DNA from: an uncultured Alphaproteobacteria bacterium | GTDB lineage: Bacteria; Pseudomonadota; Alphaproteobacteria; RF32; CAG-239 | Assembly (NCBI GenBank): GCA_934254925.1 | Contig: CAKQMD010000001.1 | Span: 73,822-137,821, forward strand | Length of the DNA: 64,000 bases | Reading direction: 5' to 3' | Notes under the pieces: generated by a model | The model's database searches: none | Told to the model about the DNA's origin: nothing | What the model saw: the letters and a program-made list of their open reading frames with translations, nothing else | Shown here: in pieces, positions 37,275-45,804 of the stretch | Position numbering within the stretch: the first letter of the stretch is position 1 | Layout: every line of letters starts with the position of its first letter | Made by a program: the position numbers and the translations under genes

Positions 37275-38696
37275 ATGCTGAGACGAAGTCTTGCTTTGAT
37301 CATGTTGTTCTTGCTGCCCGGAATGATGCAGTCGCTCCGAGCGGAAGGAATTTTCACGACAGAGACTTTCCATAATAATCATACATACACATCTTTGGAG
37401 CCGAGACCTGTCGCCCTTTCCGCCGGCGCTTACCAGACCGCGGGCGTTTATTGGCTGCCGGATTATTTGTGGAACTATTCTTCAACCGTCTCCAAAGGCG
37501 AGAGTGCAACCTGCGACCAGCTTTGTTCCGGATATACCGCAAACACCTCCTGCGCAGAAAACACTTATCCCGTCTCGTGCAGCGTCGGCGGGTGCAAGAA
37601 CTACGTCGCCTGTCGTGACTGCAACACGGTGTGCAGACCGAGAGGTTATCAACTGATTTCAACTCTGAACTGCGCAGAGAACCAAAAAATCGAAACCTGC
37701 CCTTATTGCTCTTCTTTCGGGCGCTGCCGTTCCTTAGACTGCAGTTCCTTATGTCCGGAATCGGAAGGATACACTGCCAACCGCAGTTGCGAATACGGTC
37801 AAACAGAAGAAAGCTGCACGGCAGGATGCAGAAACTACATCAGATGTCACGGTGACGCCTGTCAAGACACTTGTCCGGAATCGGAGGGATATTCCCTTAA
37901 CCCGGAATGTCCGGCCGGAACATACGCCGTCCCCTGTCCGCGCAGCACCTGTTCGCAACTTGCCCGCTGCGGAACGCGAGAAGACTCCTGCAGCAACATC
38001 TGCCCGGCATCGGCCGGATATCAGGATAAGGCGAGTTTGAGTTGCAAAAACGGACAATTTATCCAGTCCTGCCCGGAAGCAAACTGTTCCAATCTGGCAC
38101 GTTGCGCCGGCATGGCCTGCGACGCCTGCGAAGATATGGGCTACAAGAGCGGCCTTACCTGCCTGCCGGGGCAACAGCAACTGCAATGCGGCGACTGCAG
38201 CGGCTATTATAAATGCCAAGGCGAAAGTTGCGACGAAATCATTGCCAAACAAAATCTGAAACCTTGCATCGACGGACAGGAAACCGTTACAGGCTTTACC
38301 ATAAGCAATTGTCACGGTAGCACCTGTTGGGAGGTCGAGTGTCCGGGATTGTTCAAATGCACCGGCGAGCCCTGCCGTGCGGGCTATGCCACTGCCACTA
38401 CCGAGGCAAGCTGCACCGCTGCGGGAACATATGTCCTGTTGCAAAGCAACAATGAACTTTGCCGTCGCTGCTGTCAAATGATCCTCGCGCTCAAAACCCT
38501 GACCGGAAAATCTATTTCCTTATGTGCCTACAATTCGGACAGCATTGAAAACATCAAGGCGCAAATTCAAGACAGTGAAGGAATCCCTCCTGACCAGCAG
38601 CGTTTGATTTATAACGGGAAGCAACTGACCGACGGAACAACGGTCGGAGACTACGGCATCACGCACGGCAGCCAGCTGCATCTGATTTTGCGCTGA
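37275..38696 (+). CDS. Exported Cys-rich repeat protein with C-terminal ubiquitin-like domain
   Basis: 473 residues. The ATG at 37275 has AGGAAAGG upstream and gives a signal peptide [19 protein letters not shown], cleaved near Ala23. Residues about 75-400 hold eight Cys-rich modules of 35-45 residues with the pattern C-x3-C(P)-xSxGY-x-C-x-G-x-C-x-C-x-C. From Met402 to Arg473 (coordinates 38478-38693) the sequence aligns without a gap to eukaryotic ubiquitin residues 1-72: by hand count 46 of 72 are identical, including [17 protein letters not shown] and GKQL. Lys6, 11, 27 and 48 are kept; Lys29, 33 and 63 are Gln, Ser and His. The L8-I44-V70 patch is Leu-Ile-Ile. The protein stops at Arg72, so the LRGG conjugation tail is absent. 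It should reach the periplasm or exterior. Function unknown; a eukaryotic origin of the domain is inferred. Confidence 0.9.
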   Translation: MLRRSLALIMLFLLPGMMQSLRAEGIFTTETFHNNHTYTSLEPRPVALSAGAYQTAGVYWLPDYLWNYSSTVSKGESATCDQLCSGYTANTSCAENTYPVSCSVGGCKNYVACRDCNTVCRPRGYQLISTLNCAENQKIETCPYCSSFGRCRSLDCSSLCPESEGYTANRSCEYGQTEESCTAGCRNYIRCHGDACQDTCPESEGYSLNPECPAGTYAVPCPRSTCSQLARCGTREDSCSNICPASAGYQDKASLSCKNGQFIQSCPEANCSNLARCAGMACDACEDMGYKSGLTCLPGQQQLQCGDCSGYYKCQGESCDEIIAKQNLKPCIDGQETVTGFTISNCHGSTCWEVECPGLFKCTGEPCRAGYATATTEASCTAAGTYVLLQSNNELCRRCCQMILALKTLTGKSISLCAYNSDSIENIKAQIQDSEGIPPDQQRLIYNGKQLTDGTTVGDYGITHGSQLHLILR

Positions 38697-38697
38697 C

Positions 38698-39354
38698 TTA
38701 TTGATAACGTCGGATCAATCCGCTCAGAATGCCTTGTACCCTTACCCGCGAAGCCGGAAAGCGCCGCGTTTGATATTGCGAATTTTGCGGAATCAGCAAA
38801 ACATCTTCCTTGTCGCGTTTGAAGATTTTCAGCGTCGCTTCGCTTTCATCAATCAGCGCGACAACAATATCACCGTTTTCGGCGGTGTCTGCCTTGCGGA
38901 TAATCACGGTGTCACCGTCCAAAATGCCACCTTCCATCATCGAATCCCCTTCAATGTTGAGGGCATAAAACTGGCCGCGACTGACCATCTCGTATGGGAC
39001 GGAAATTTTATCGTTTTCGTCGGCGATTGCTTCAATCGGCGTTCCGGCGGCAATTTTGCCGTATAACGGCAATTCTACCATGCCGTTTTTCAGGGCTTCC
39101 TCTTTTTTGCGTTCTTCTTCAATAATCGCACTCGGCTTCAACTTCGGCAGGCGCACCACCTCCAAAGCACGAGCCTTATGCGGCAGCTTGCGAATAAAAT
39201 TGCGTTCTTCCAAAGCTTCAATCAAGGCATGGATACCGGATTTCGACTTCAAACCCACAGCCTCCTTCATCTCATCAAAAGAAGGGGAACAGCCGGTTTC
39301 CTTAATGACCTTATTTATGAAAAGCAGGAGCTTATATTGTTTAGGGGTCAGCAT
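38698..39354 (-). CDS. lexA: SOS repressor LexA
   Basis: 218 residues. N-terminal winged HTH (about 1-65), cleavage site Ala103-Gly104 (KIAAGTPIEA), catalytic Ser138 (GDSMMEGG) and Lys176 (SEATLKIFK). RecA filaments trigger self-cleavage, releasing DNA-repair genes. The linker is slightly longer than in E. coli. The gene ends one base from the convergent ubiquitin-domain gene. Its own operator lies about 30 bp upstream of the start. Confidence 0.96.
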   Translation of the reverse strand: MLTPKQYKLLLFINKVIKETGCSPSFDEMKEAVGLKSKSGIHALIEALEERNFIRKLPHKARALEVVRLPKLKPSAIIEEERKKEEALKNGMVELPLYGKIAAGTPIEAIADENDKISVPYEMVSRGQFYALNIEGDSMMEGGILDGDTVIIRKADTAENGDIVVALIDESEATLKIFKRDKEDVLLIPQNSQYQTRRFPASRVRVQGILSGLIRRYQ

Positions 39355-39384
39355 GAAGAGCCTCCGTTTTACAAAAAGTTATTT

Positions 39385-39399
39385 GTTCTACTTTAGTTC
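39385..39399. promoter_or_regulatory. LexA operator (SOS box)
   Basis: GTTC (39385-39388), seven bases, GTTC (39396-39399): the direct-repeat SOS box GTTC-N7-GTTC known from Alphaproteobacteria. It lies 31-45 bp upstream of the lexA start, supporting autoregulation. Confidence 0.88.
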
Positions 39400-39422
39400 T
39401 TTTACTGACTTTGTCAAGCACT

Positions 39423-40427
39423 TTATCGTCCGCGGGAACGCTCAACGGCGCGGGGAAGGATCGGAAGCTTTTCACCGACGGAAACTTTCGGCGTCGTAAG
39501 CTCCAAAGAACGTCGATTGCCGCGACCAAGCTTGCTTGCATCGGTCATGATAATTTTTTCGGCCTGACGCAACGAAGAGAGTTTTTCCTCATAACGGTTC
39601 CAGGCCAAGGCAAATTCGCCCTCTTCCCGGAAACGTTTTCGCCCGGCAGGATAAATTTCCGCACTGATGCGATAGGCGTTTTTGATAATGTCGGCGGTTT
39701 TGACGGCGGAAGAATCAAACTCGCCGCCGGCGGCAAGACAGCGCTGACGCGCTTCCTCCCACGCCTGGCGATAGGCCCTGCCGTAAATGAGTTCCACTTT
39801 AACGGCGCTGAACTGGTTGGCACGGGCCATAATGCCGGCCATAAAGGCTTTGCCGCGGTTTTCGGCCTCAAAACCCGGCAACAGGTTAAGCCGTTTGATC
39901 ACCTTGTCGTATTTGGCTTCCTGCATAAACTCGTTTTGCCCGCGGCGAAACGCCTCACCGTCCAAACTGAGCCAGAGCTTTTGAAAATCCGCGCTGCGGC
40001 GATTACCCTTAAACGCTTTGAGACGGGCGGCAAAACTCCGGTATTGCTCATGTTTTTGCAAATATGAAATAAAAGCGTTCATCGTCGCGCCGACATCCAT
40101 TTGAAACAAACCGATGTAGCGGCGTTCGGGATCCATTACCGCAGGTTTCATTTCCGATTCATAAATATGCCCGAGGTCATAAGGCGTCAGGGCCGAAAAC
40201 TCGTAGCGGCGCCCTTTGGCGACGGCCGATACCGGCGCCGGCTCCGACAAAAGCGAGCTCAAAGGAACCTGCAGTTCCGTCGCCGGAACATTTTCACCCT
40301 TTGGCAGCGGTTCCGCCTCCTGTCCGGCCAACGGATCGACGCTGAACGCGCCGATGGCAGCCACTCGTCCCAGACGGCGCAACATTTTTTGCATCGTTTG
40401 TTTCAATCGTTCTTTCTTTTCCGACAT
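39423..40427 (-). CDS. Lysozyme-like (VgrG3/chitosanase-type) domain protein
   Basis: 334 residues, no signal peptide. The central part (about 85-245) resembles the lysozyme-like domain found at the C-terminus of some VgrG proteins and phage endolysins: YIGLFQMDVGATMNAFISYL (a G-x-QM/Q-x-x-x-x-GTM-x-F pattern), FQKLWLSL, FMQEAKYDKV, GKAFMAGIMARANQF. Glu residues near the start (IYESEMKP) could be catalytic. Without a signal peptide it would need a secretion system, a holin or cell lysis to act on peptidoglycan; the N-terminal basic stretch may instead anchor it. It lies directly upstream of lexA on the same strand. Assignment is by pattern and tentative. Confidence 0.45.
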   Translation of the reverse strand: MSEKKERLKQTMQKMLRRLGRVAAIGAFSVDPLAGQEAEPLPKGENVPATELQVPLSSLLSEPAPVSAVAKGRRYEFSALTPYDLGHIYESEMKPAVMDPERRYIGLFQMDVGATMNAFISYLQKHEQYRSFAARLKAFKGNRRSADFQKLWLSLDGEAFRRGQNEFMQEAKYDKVIKRLNLLPGFEAENRGKAFMAGIMARANQFSAVKVELIYGRAYRQAWEEARQRCLAAGGEFDSSAVKTADIIKNAYRISAEIYPAGRKRFREEGEFALAWNRYEEKLSSLRQAEKIIMTDASKLGRGNRRSLELTTPKVSVGEKLPILPRAVERSRGR

Positions 40428-40569
40428 TTTATCCCTTCTTTCTTTATCTTTACTATAGGCTTTTTGCGTAAATTATTCCAGTATTTTGTGTAATTATTTA
40501 TTGAAAAAAAAATCACATGCGGTTATAGTTCGCAACAGAGACATTAATCTAAACAAGAGAAACTACGAA

Positions 40570-42042
40570 ATGACAGAAGAAAGCAATATTCACCGCGACT
40601 CCCGCCTGGCCAAGCTTCGGGCGCTGGAAGAAAGCGGCTACAACCCTTATCCATACCGTTTCAGCCCCAATGCTTATGCCGCCGACCTGCAGGAAAAATA
40701 CAAAAACCTGGAAGCCGGGGTTGACACCGAAGACCGCGTGGTCATCGCCGGAAGGGCTATGGCTGTACGCAACAGCGGCATGTTTATCGACCTGAAGGAC
40801 CGCAGCGGAAAAATTCAGGTGTTCTGTCATAAAAACCATCTACCGGAAGAAGACCTCGCCCGACTGAAAAACCTTGACGTCGGCGACATTGTCGGCATCA
40901 GCGGCTATATCCGCCGCACACCGCGGGGAGAACTTTCCGTCGCAGCGGAGAAGTTTGACATCATCGCCAAATCCTTGCAGGCACTGCCGGAAAAATTTCA
41001 CGGCCTGACCGACATTGAAGCCCGTTATCGCCAGCGTTATGTTGACTTCATCGTCAACGACGACGCCAAGGCCATTTTCCTCAAACGCTGCCAAATCACC
41101 TCTGCAGTGCGGCATTTTTTTGAAGAAAAAGGGTTTCTTGAAGTTGAAACGCCGATGCTGCATCCGATCATGGGCGGCGCCAACGCCAAACCCTTCGTAA
41201 CTCATCACAACACCTTGGACATGGACTTGTTCTTGCGAATCGCACCGGAGCTTTATTTGAAAAAACTGGTCGTCGGCGGTTTTGACCGCGTGTTCGAAAT
41301 CGGGCGCAACTTCCGCAACGAAGGCATCGACAAAAGCCACAACCCCGAATTTACGGCCCTGGAAGCCTATCAGGCCTATGCCGACTATAACGACATGGCT
41401 GAGTTGATTCCCGAGCTGATCGCCTATGTGGCGGAGAAAGTCCTCGGCAGCAAAATTCTGACCGTGGGAGAGCACCAGATCGACCTCAGCAAGCCTTTTG
41501 TGAAAAAATCCATGTTGGAATTGGTCAAGGAACATACGGGGCTTGACTTTATGGATGCCAACACTTTAGAAGAAGCCCAGGCCATGGCCAAATCCGTCGG
41601 CATCGACGCTTCCGACTGTTTGTCTTGGGGCAAGGTCGTCTCGGAGGTTTTTGACGAACGCGTCGAAGCCAACCTGATCCAACCGACTTTGGTCATGGAC
41701 ATGCCGCGTGACATTTCGCCTTTGGCCAAAACGCACCGCAGCAATCCGCGTCTGGTTGAGCATTTTGACGCTTATATCGCCGGGATGGAAGTAGGTTGCG
41801 CTTATTCGGAACTTTCCAATCCGTTGGAACAGCGCGAACGTTTTGAGAGCCAGTCTGCCGCCCGCGAAAAAGGCGATGACGAGGCCCAGATGCTGGACGA
41901 AGACTTTATCACGGCATTGGAAAACGGGTTTCCGCCATCCGGCGGCATGGGTATGGGTTTAGACCGTCTGGCGATTTTGCTGACCAATGCCGAGACCATT
42001 CGCGACGTTATCGCTTTCCCCACTTTACGCAAAAAGGATTAA
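40570..42042 (+). CDS. lysS: Lysyl-tRNA synthetase (class II)
   Basis: 490 residues from ATG 40570; a longer in-frame start at 40486 only adds non-conserved sequence. N-terminal OB-fold anticodon domain (about 55-145; [19 protein letters not shown]) and class II core with motif 1 (FLEVETPML), motif 2 ([24 protein letters not shown] region) and motif 3 ([14 protein letters not shown]). Charges tRNA-Lys in the cytosol. Three bases after its stop comes the YibQ-like gene, apparently co-transcribed. Confidence 0.96.
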   Translation: MTEESNIHRDSRLAKLRALEESGYNPYPYRFSPNAYAADLQEKYKNLEAGVDTEDRVVIAGRAMAVRNSGMFIDLKDRSGKIQVFCHKNHLPEEDLARLKNLDVGDIVGISGYIRRTPRGELSVAAEKFDIIAKSLQALPEKFHGLTDIEARYRQRYVDFIVNDDAKAIFLKRCQITSAVRHFFEEKGFLEVETPMLHPIMGGANAKPFVTHHNTLDMDLFLRIAPELYLKKLVVGGFDRVFEIGRNFRNEGIDKSHNPEFTALEAYQAYADYNDMAELIPELIAYVAEKVLGSKILTVGEHQIDLSKPFVKKSMLELVKEHTGLDFMDANTLEEAQAMAKSVGIDASDCLSWGKVVSEVFDERVEANLIQPTLVMDMPRDISPLAKTHRSNPRLVEHFDAYIAGMEVGCAYSELSNPLEQRERFESQSAAREKGDDEAQMLDEDFITALENGFPPSGGMGMGLDRLAILLTNAETIRDVIAFPTLRKKD

Positions 42043-42045
42043 GCT

Positions 42046-43305
42046 TTGCTGCCCAGACTGCGAACCGCCGCCGCCACGCTTTTTGGCCGTCTGTTGATTT
42101 TCGGCTTTAAGGTGGTTTTGGGCGTTTTGATTGCCGTCTGGGGATCTTACGGCTTTTTGGAGGCAGTCGCCGCCTGGCGGCAACTGCCGGAAGCGGAAGA
42201 AACCACGTCCGTTATTCTCATTGAGATTGAAGATCAAGACTTTTGCCGTATCGATCAGCCGGAAGAGTGCCCGTCGCGTGCCGCGGTCTTGCAACCGCAA
42301 GCGGTGCCTCTTCCCGCCGAACAAGGGCTGAAAGAGCAAATCGCCGCCTTGGCCAAAGACGAGGTTTCCTTTGCCGTCGAGCCTCAGAAGGACGCCATCA
42401 TCCGCCAAATCAAAAAATGTGACTACAGCAGCGAAGAAGCTTTGGAACAATCTTATGAGGAAGCCTTGCCCGAAGAAATCATCGACGACGAGGAAGACCA
42501 CAGCGGAGAAGCAGGCTACTTCGTTTACACCCGTCATAAAAACATCAAAGACATGGCGGTCAACATTGACCACAAACCGCCTTACTTCGGAGAAATTCCG
42601 GTCATCGCCGTGGTGATTGACGACATGGGCATCAACCGCCGACGGACCAAAGATATCAGCAGCATTAACGCGCCGTTGACAGCTTCTTTTCTGACTTATG
42701 CCGGTGCTCTGGAACAACAGGTGAGTGCCGCGGCAGCCAACAATCAGGAAATCATGATTCACGTGCCGATGGAGGCCAAAAGCAACGCCAATGCCGCGCC
42801 GGACGTTTTAACCACCGCCATGACGCAGGAAGACATTCGCCGCCGTTTTGAAGAAATGTTGGCAAAAATTCCCCATGTTAAAGGCATCAACAACCACATG
42901 GGCAGCAAATTTACCGAAGATGCCGCCAGGATGGAAACCATCATGGAAGTTTTGAAAGAACACGACCTGTTCTTTCTTGACTCCAAGACCTCGGCCAAGT
43001 CTCAGGGCAAAAATGCGGCGTTGAAGCATCAGGTTGCCTATGCCAACCGCCATGTGTTTTTAGACAACGAAAATGATCGCGCTTATATTGATCGCCAGTT
43101 GGCACTCACGGTGAAGTTGGCGCGGAAAAACGGTTACGCCATCGCCATCGGGCATCCCAAAAGCCAGACCTACGAAGCGCTCAAAGACTGGACGGCCAAA
43201 CTTGATCCGAAGGAGGTGCGACTGGTGCATTTGAGCGAGATCGTCAAAGTGCTGAATCCGGGCTACCTCCAGGAAAAGCCGCTTCAACAGGAAAGAGAAG
43301 AATGA
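42046..43305 (+). CDS. Divergent polysaccharide deacetylase family protein (YibQ-like)
   Basis: 419 residues starting at TTG 42046, with AAGGA seven bases upstream; no ATG lies near. N-terminal membrane segment (about 13-33), an acidic linker (about 45-170) and a C-terminal YibQ/DUF610 domain (about 180-410) with VIAVVIDDMGINRRRTKDI, the Asp-Asp signature, IMIHVPMEAK, GINNHMGSKFTED and IAIGHPKSQT. This family has a polysaccharide-deacetylase-like fold and in alphaproteobacteria often lies near divisome or envelope genes. Enzymatic activity is unproven for most members. Overlaps the acetyltransferase gene by 4 bp (ATGA). Confidence 0.85.
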   Translation: MLPRLRTAAATLFGRLLIFGFKVVLGVLIAVWGSYGFLEAVAAWRQLPEAEETTSVILIEIEDQDFCRIDQPEECPSRAAVLQPQAVPLPAEQGLKEQIAALAKDEVSFAVEPQKDAIIRQIKKCDYSSEEALEQSYEEALPEEIIDDEEDHSGEAGYFVYTRHKNIKDMAVNIDHKPPYFGEIPVIAVVIDDMGINRRRTKDISSINAPLTASFLTYAGALEQQVSAAAANNQEIMIHVPMEAKSNANAAPDVLTTAMTQEDIRRRFEEMLAKIPHVKGINNHMGSKFTEDAARMETIMEVLKEHDLFFLDSKTSAKSQGKNAALKHQVAYANRHVFLDNENDRAYIDRQLALTVKLARKNGYAIAIGHPKSQTYEALKDWTAKLDPKEVRLVHLSEIVKVLNPGYLQEKPLQQEREE

Positions 43306-43943
43306 CGGAAAAACACTGGTCAAAAGTCGAATATCTGCATCTCAGCGTAACGAATCCCAATATCATTCTCAAGGGAACAAAAAGCTATTACAGCAACGCC
43401 TATACGCCTAATTTTGAAGATTATGTCGTGCGTTATCTATACGGCGACAGTTACAGCCGGAAAAATTTTGACCTATTGTGGGAACCGGACAAGCTTTATA
43501 TCGGAAACTACGTCTGCATCGGCGCCGAGGCGGTGATCGTCATGGGCGGCAATAGCACCCATCGTCAGGATTGGTTCAGCTGTTACCCTTTTATGCAAGA
43601 AATTCAACGCGCTTATCGCTCCAAAGGCGACACGGTCATCGAAGATGGCGTGTGGATCGGCATGCGGGCCATGTTAATGCCGGGAATTAACATCGGCGAA
43701 GGCGGCGTCATCGCCGCCGGATCCGTGGTAACCAAAGATGTGGCTCCTTACAGCCTGGTTGCCGGAAATCCGGCCATGGAAATCAGAAAACGTTTTGACG
43801 AGGACACTATCGCAGCACTTCTGGCATTGAAAATTTATGACCGGCCGGAAAGCGAAATTGAACAATTGATCCCGTTTTTATGCAACAACGATCTGGAAGC
43901 GCTGAAAACAGCCCTGCGTTCGCTTGAGCGACAGAGAGGTTAG
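43302..43943 (+). CDS. CatB/Vat-type xenobiotic acetyltransferase
   Basis: 213 residues, hexapeptide-repeat left-handed beta-helix. Similar in order to CatB chloramphenicol and Vat streptogramin acetyltransferases: N-terminal YYSNAYTPNFEDYVVRYLYGD, LYIGNYVCIGAEAVIVMGGNSTHRQDW with the catalytic His of GNxxH, then SCYPF, KGDTVIEDGVWIGMRAMLMPG and VTKDVAPYSLVAGNPA. Members acetylate drugs with acetyl-CoA; many chromosomal relatives have unknown substrates, so resistance is only possible. Coupled to the YibQ-like gene (ATGA) and convergent, with a 4-bp overlap, to the ArsR gene. Confidence 0.87.
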   Translation: MTEKHWSKVEYLHLSVTNPNIILKGTKSYYSNAYTPNFEDYVVRYLYGDSYSRKNFDLLWEPDKLYIGNYVCIGAEAVIVMGGNSTHRQDWFSCYPFMQEIQRAYRSKGDTVIEDGVWIGMRAMLMPGINIGEGGVIAAGSVVTKDVAPYSLVAGNPAMEIRKRFDEDTIAALLALKIYDRPESEIEQLIPFLCNNDLEALKTALRSLERQRG

Positions 43944-44581
43944 GCGCCGGCCGTTTCCAGTTTTATAAAACGGTCATGCATGCATTTGACGGTGGTTTTG
44001 TGAATCCCTGCGGTAATTTCATAAAAAACAAAACGCCCTTCTTTGCGCGCTTTGACAAAGCCGTCGTCACGCAGGCGTTTTAAATATTGGGAAACTTTCA
44101 ACTGCTCCACCCCCACTCCTCTGACAATATCAGAAACGCAGCTTTCCCCGTACAGAGTCAGATATTCAAGAATCCGCAATTTATCAATATGGGCGAACAA
44201 CTTGATACGGTTAGCCGTCATCATCGTAAAGTCCTTGGGCAAAACGGCCTTGTAGTCTTCTTTTAAAAAATTAAAACAATCGGTCATATAGCCGAAGAGT
44301 TTGCGAATGCACTTGAACAGACTGGCGGGATATTCGCCGTTGAGAGCATAATAAATGAAAATGCCCTTGCGCCGCGTCGTGACCAATTCGGCATCGCGGA
44401 GCTTGCGCAGGCTTTGTGACACCATTATCTGCTCGTCGTCAACACCTTTAGTAATGGCCGAAACAGAGGACGGACCGTAAACGTCCAAATATTCAATAAT
44501 CCGTAGTCGCAAAGGGTGTCCGAGATAGCTTATCCCTTTGGCGGCTTGTTTCATGGCTTCTTCCGACAGCTGTTTTTCCAT
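43940..44581 (-). CDS. Tandem-domain ArsR-type repressor
   Basis: 213 residues built from two winged-HTH domains in one chain: about 18-80 (LGHPLRLRIIEYLDVYG, SQSLRKLRDAELVTTRRKGIFIYYAL) and about 122-195 (AHIDKLRILEYLTLYG, SQYLKRLRDDGFVKARKEGRFVFYEI). The halves align with each other, pointing to internal duplication and fusion. ArsR/SmtB proteins normally work as homodimers, so this would be a single-chain pseudo-dimer. Cys residues lie at 90 and 98-103 and in the second copy, with no classic CVC motif. It is divergent from the redox operon at 44719 and probably controls it through the AT-rich dyad region between them. Confidence 0.85.
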   Translation of the reverse strand: MEKQLSEEAMKQAAKGISYLGHPLRLRIIEYLDVYGPSSVSAITKGVDDEQIMVSQSLRKLRDAELVTTRRKGIFIYYALNGEYPASLFKCIRKLFGYMTDCFNFLKEDYKAVLPKDFTMMTANRIKLFAHIDKLRILEYLTLYGESCVSDIVRGVGVEQLKVSQYLKRLRDDGFVKARKEGRFVFYEITAGIHKTTVKCMHDRFIKLETAGA

Positions 44582-44652
44582 TGTTTTTTCCTTTTAACCT
44601 ATTGTCTTTTCTATACATATCAAAATCATTATCTTTTTGCAAACATTTTTAA

Positions 44653-44682
44653 TTGACAAGTTTCATATATATGCTTTATATT
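44653..44682 (+). promoter_or_regulatory. Promoter of the CxxC/thioredoxin-like operon, with AT-rich dyad
   Basis: Consensus TTGACA (44653-44658), an 18-bp spacer, and TATATT (44677-44682). The -10 and the following 25 bp (to about 44704) consist almost only of TATATA-type sequence with dyad symmetry, a plausible site for the divergent ArsR protein. The operator role is inference. Confidence 0.65.
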
Positions 44683-44718
44683 ATATATATAATTTACTAT
44701 ATATCAAAAGAGGTATCT

Positions 44719-45225
44719 ATGAAAAAGTTTATAACTATCTTTTTAATCTTTTTGCTTTGGCCGATGCGCCTTTGGGCCAATCCTGCCTGTGCGGTCTGCA
44801 CGATCGCCATCGGTGCTTCGCTGGGGCTTGCCCGCCGGCTGGGCGTGGAAGATGCCGTCGTCGGCTTATGGGCCGGCGCTTTGTTGACCCTGCTCGGGTA
44901 TTGGAGCATGGTCTTTTTTGACAAGCGCGGCTGGCATTTCCGGGGCAGAGACTTTTTGCTGATGTTGCTTTCTGTCGGCATGATCGGCTTTATCTACATC
45001 AGCGAAACGGGTTATGCACCGACCGTCATTTGGCAGGTCTTTTACATGGACCCGATTTTGTTCAGCGCTTTGCTCGGCATGCTGTTATTTATGCTGTCAC
45101 AGAAGCTGTATCAAGTTATGAAAGCCAGAAACAACGGCCATGCCCATTTTCCATTTGAGAAAGTGGTCTTGCCGCTCGTGTTTTTGGTCGGCGCCAGTTT
45201 TTATGTTACTTATTTTCCGTTGTAA
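44719..45225 (+). CDS. Polytopic membrane protein with periplasmic-side CxxC
   Basis: 168 residues from ATG 44719 (GAGG six bases upstream). An N-terminal signal-like segment (about 1-22) is followed at once by NPACAVCTIAIG, a CxxC motif at the membrane face, then about four more membrane segments. The last segment ends at the C-terminus (FYVTYFPL). I do not recognise the family. CxxC next to membrane helices, together with a thioredoxin-like protein two genes on, suggests thiol electron transfer or metal handling. It lies 12 bp before the next gene, in an operon opposite the tandem ArsR. Confidence 0.75.
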   Translation: MKKFITIFLIFLLWPMRLWANPACAVCTIAIGASLGLARRLGVEDAVVGLWAGALLTLLGYWSMVFFDKRGWHFRGRDFLLMLLSVGMIGFIYISETGYAPTVIWQVFYMDPILFSALLGMLLFMLSQKLYQVMKARNNGHAHFPFEKVVLPLVFLVGASFYVTYFPL

Positions 45226-45237
45226 GGAGGTTTATTG

Positions 45238-45792
45238 ATGAAAAAAGTACAAGACGTTAAAGAATTTGTTGAACGAATCGATGCCGCCAAAAAGCTTAAT
45301 CCCAAGGATTTGTCTTCCGACCAGGATTTAAGCATCGGCATCATGAACCTGATTTCGATTGAAGAGCATCTGGTCTTTTCAGGGGCCAAAACCGGAAAAT
45401 CATCCTTTTATGATTTGATTGAAGAAGTGCGCAATCTGCGCAAAGACCTGATGCAAAAAATCATTCCGCAATACGAAGGCGAGGTCTGGTGCATTTCCAA
45501 ACATCTGTTGGCTTCTTCCATGCGGTTGATGGAAGTGGGAACCAAGCAGCAGTCTTTGGGACACAAAAAGGAAGCCAACGAGCTGTTCAACAAAGCCTAC
45601 GACCTCTATTGCCTGTTTTGGGGTCTGAATATGAACATGCTTAACGTCGACGACGTCAAATTTTTGGAAAAGCCCACAGCGCTGCCGGCAACCGTTTCCG
45701 CTCCCCTTTCGGAAAAGGAGGAAACGGACAAAGGCCTGCTCCGGCAAATGAAAAGCTTTGTCAGAAAAGCCGTCGATTGTTGTATTGAATAA
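45238..45792 (+). CDS. Unrecognised cytosolic helical protein of the redox operon
   Basis: 184 residues; start at ATG 45238 with a full AAGGAGG seven bases before it, one of the best ribosome sites in the window, rather than the adjacent TTG. All-helical by appearance (VKEFVERIDAAKKLNP, LIEEVRNLRKDLMQKIIPQYEGEVWCISKHLLASSMRLMEVG), no signal peptide. The tail ends VDCCIE, with a vicinal Cys pair that could bind metal or be oxidised. Position between a CxxC membrane protein and a thioredoxin-like protein suggests a shared pathway. Function unknown. Confidence 0.75.
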   Translation: MKKVQDVKEFVERIDAAKKLNPKDLSSDQDLSIGIMNLISIEEHLVFSGAKTGKSSFYDLIEEVRNLRKDLMQKIIPQYEGEVWCISKHLLASSMRLMEVGTKQQSLGHKKEANELFNKAYDLYCLFWGLNMNMLNVDDVKFLEKPTALPATVSAPLSEKEETDKGLLRQMKSFVRKAVDCCIE

Positions 45793-45804
45793 AGGAGATC
45801 AAAA

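Noticed and set aside
43302..43943. Calling the acetyltransferase a drug-resistance gene
   Set aside because: CatB/Vat-type folds include many enzymes of unknown substrate, and the gene is coupled to core genes with no mobile context.
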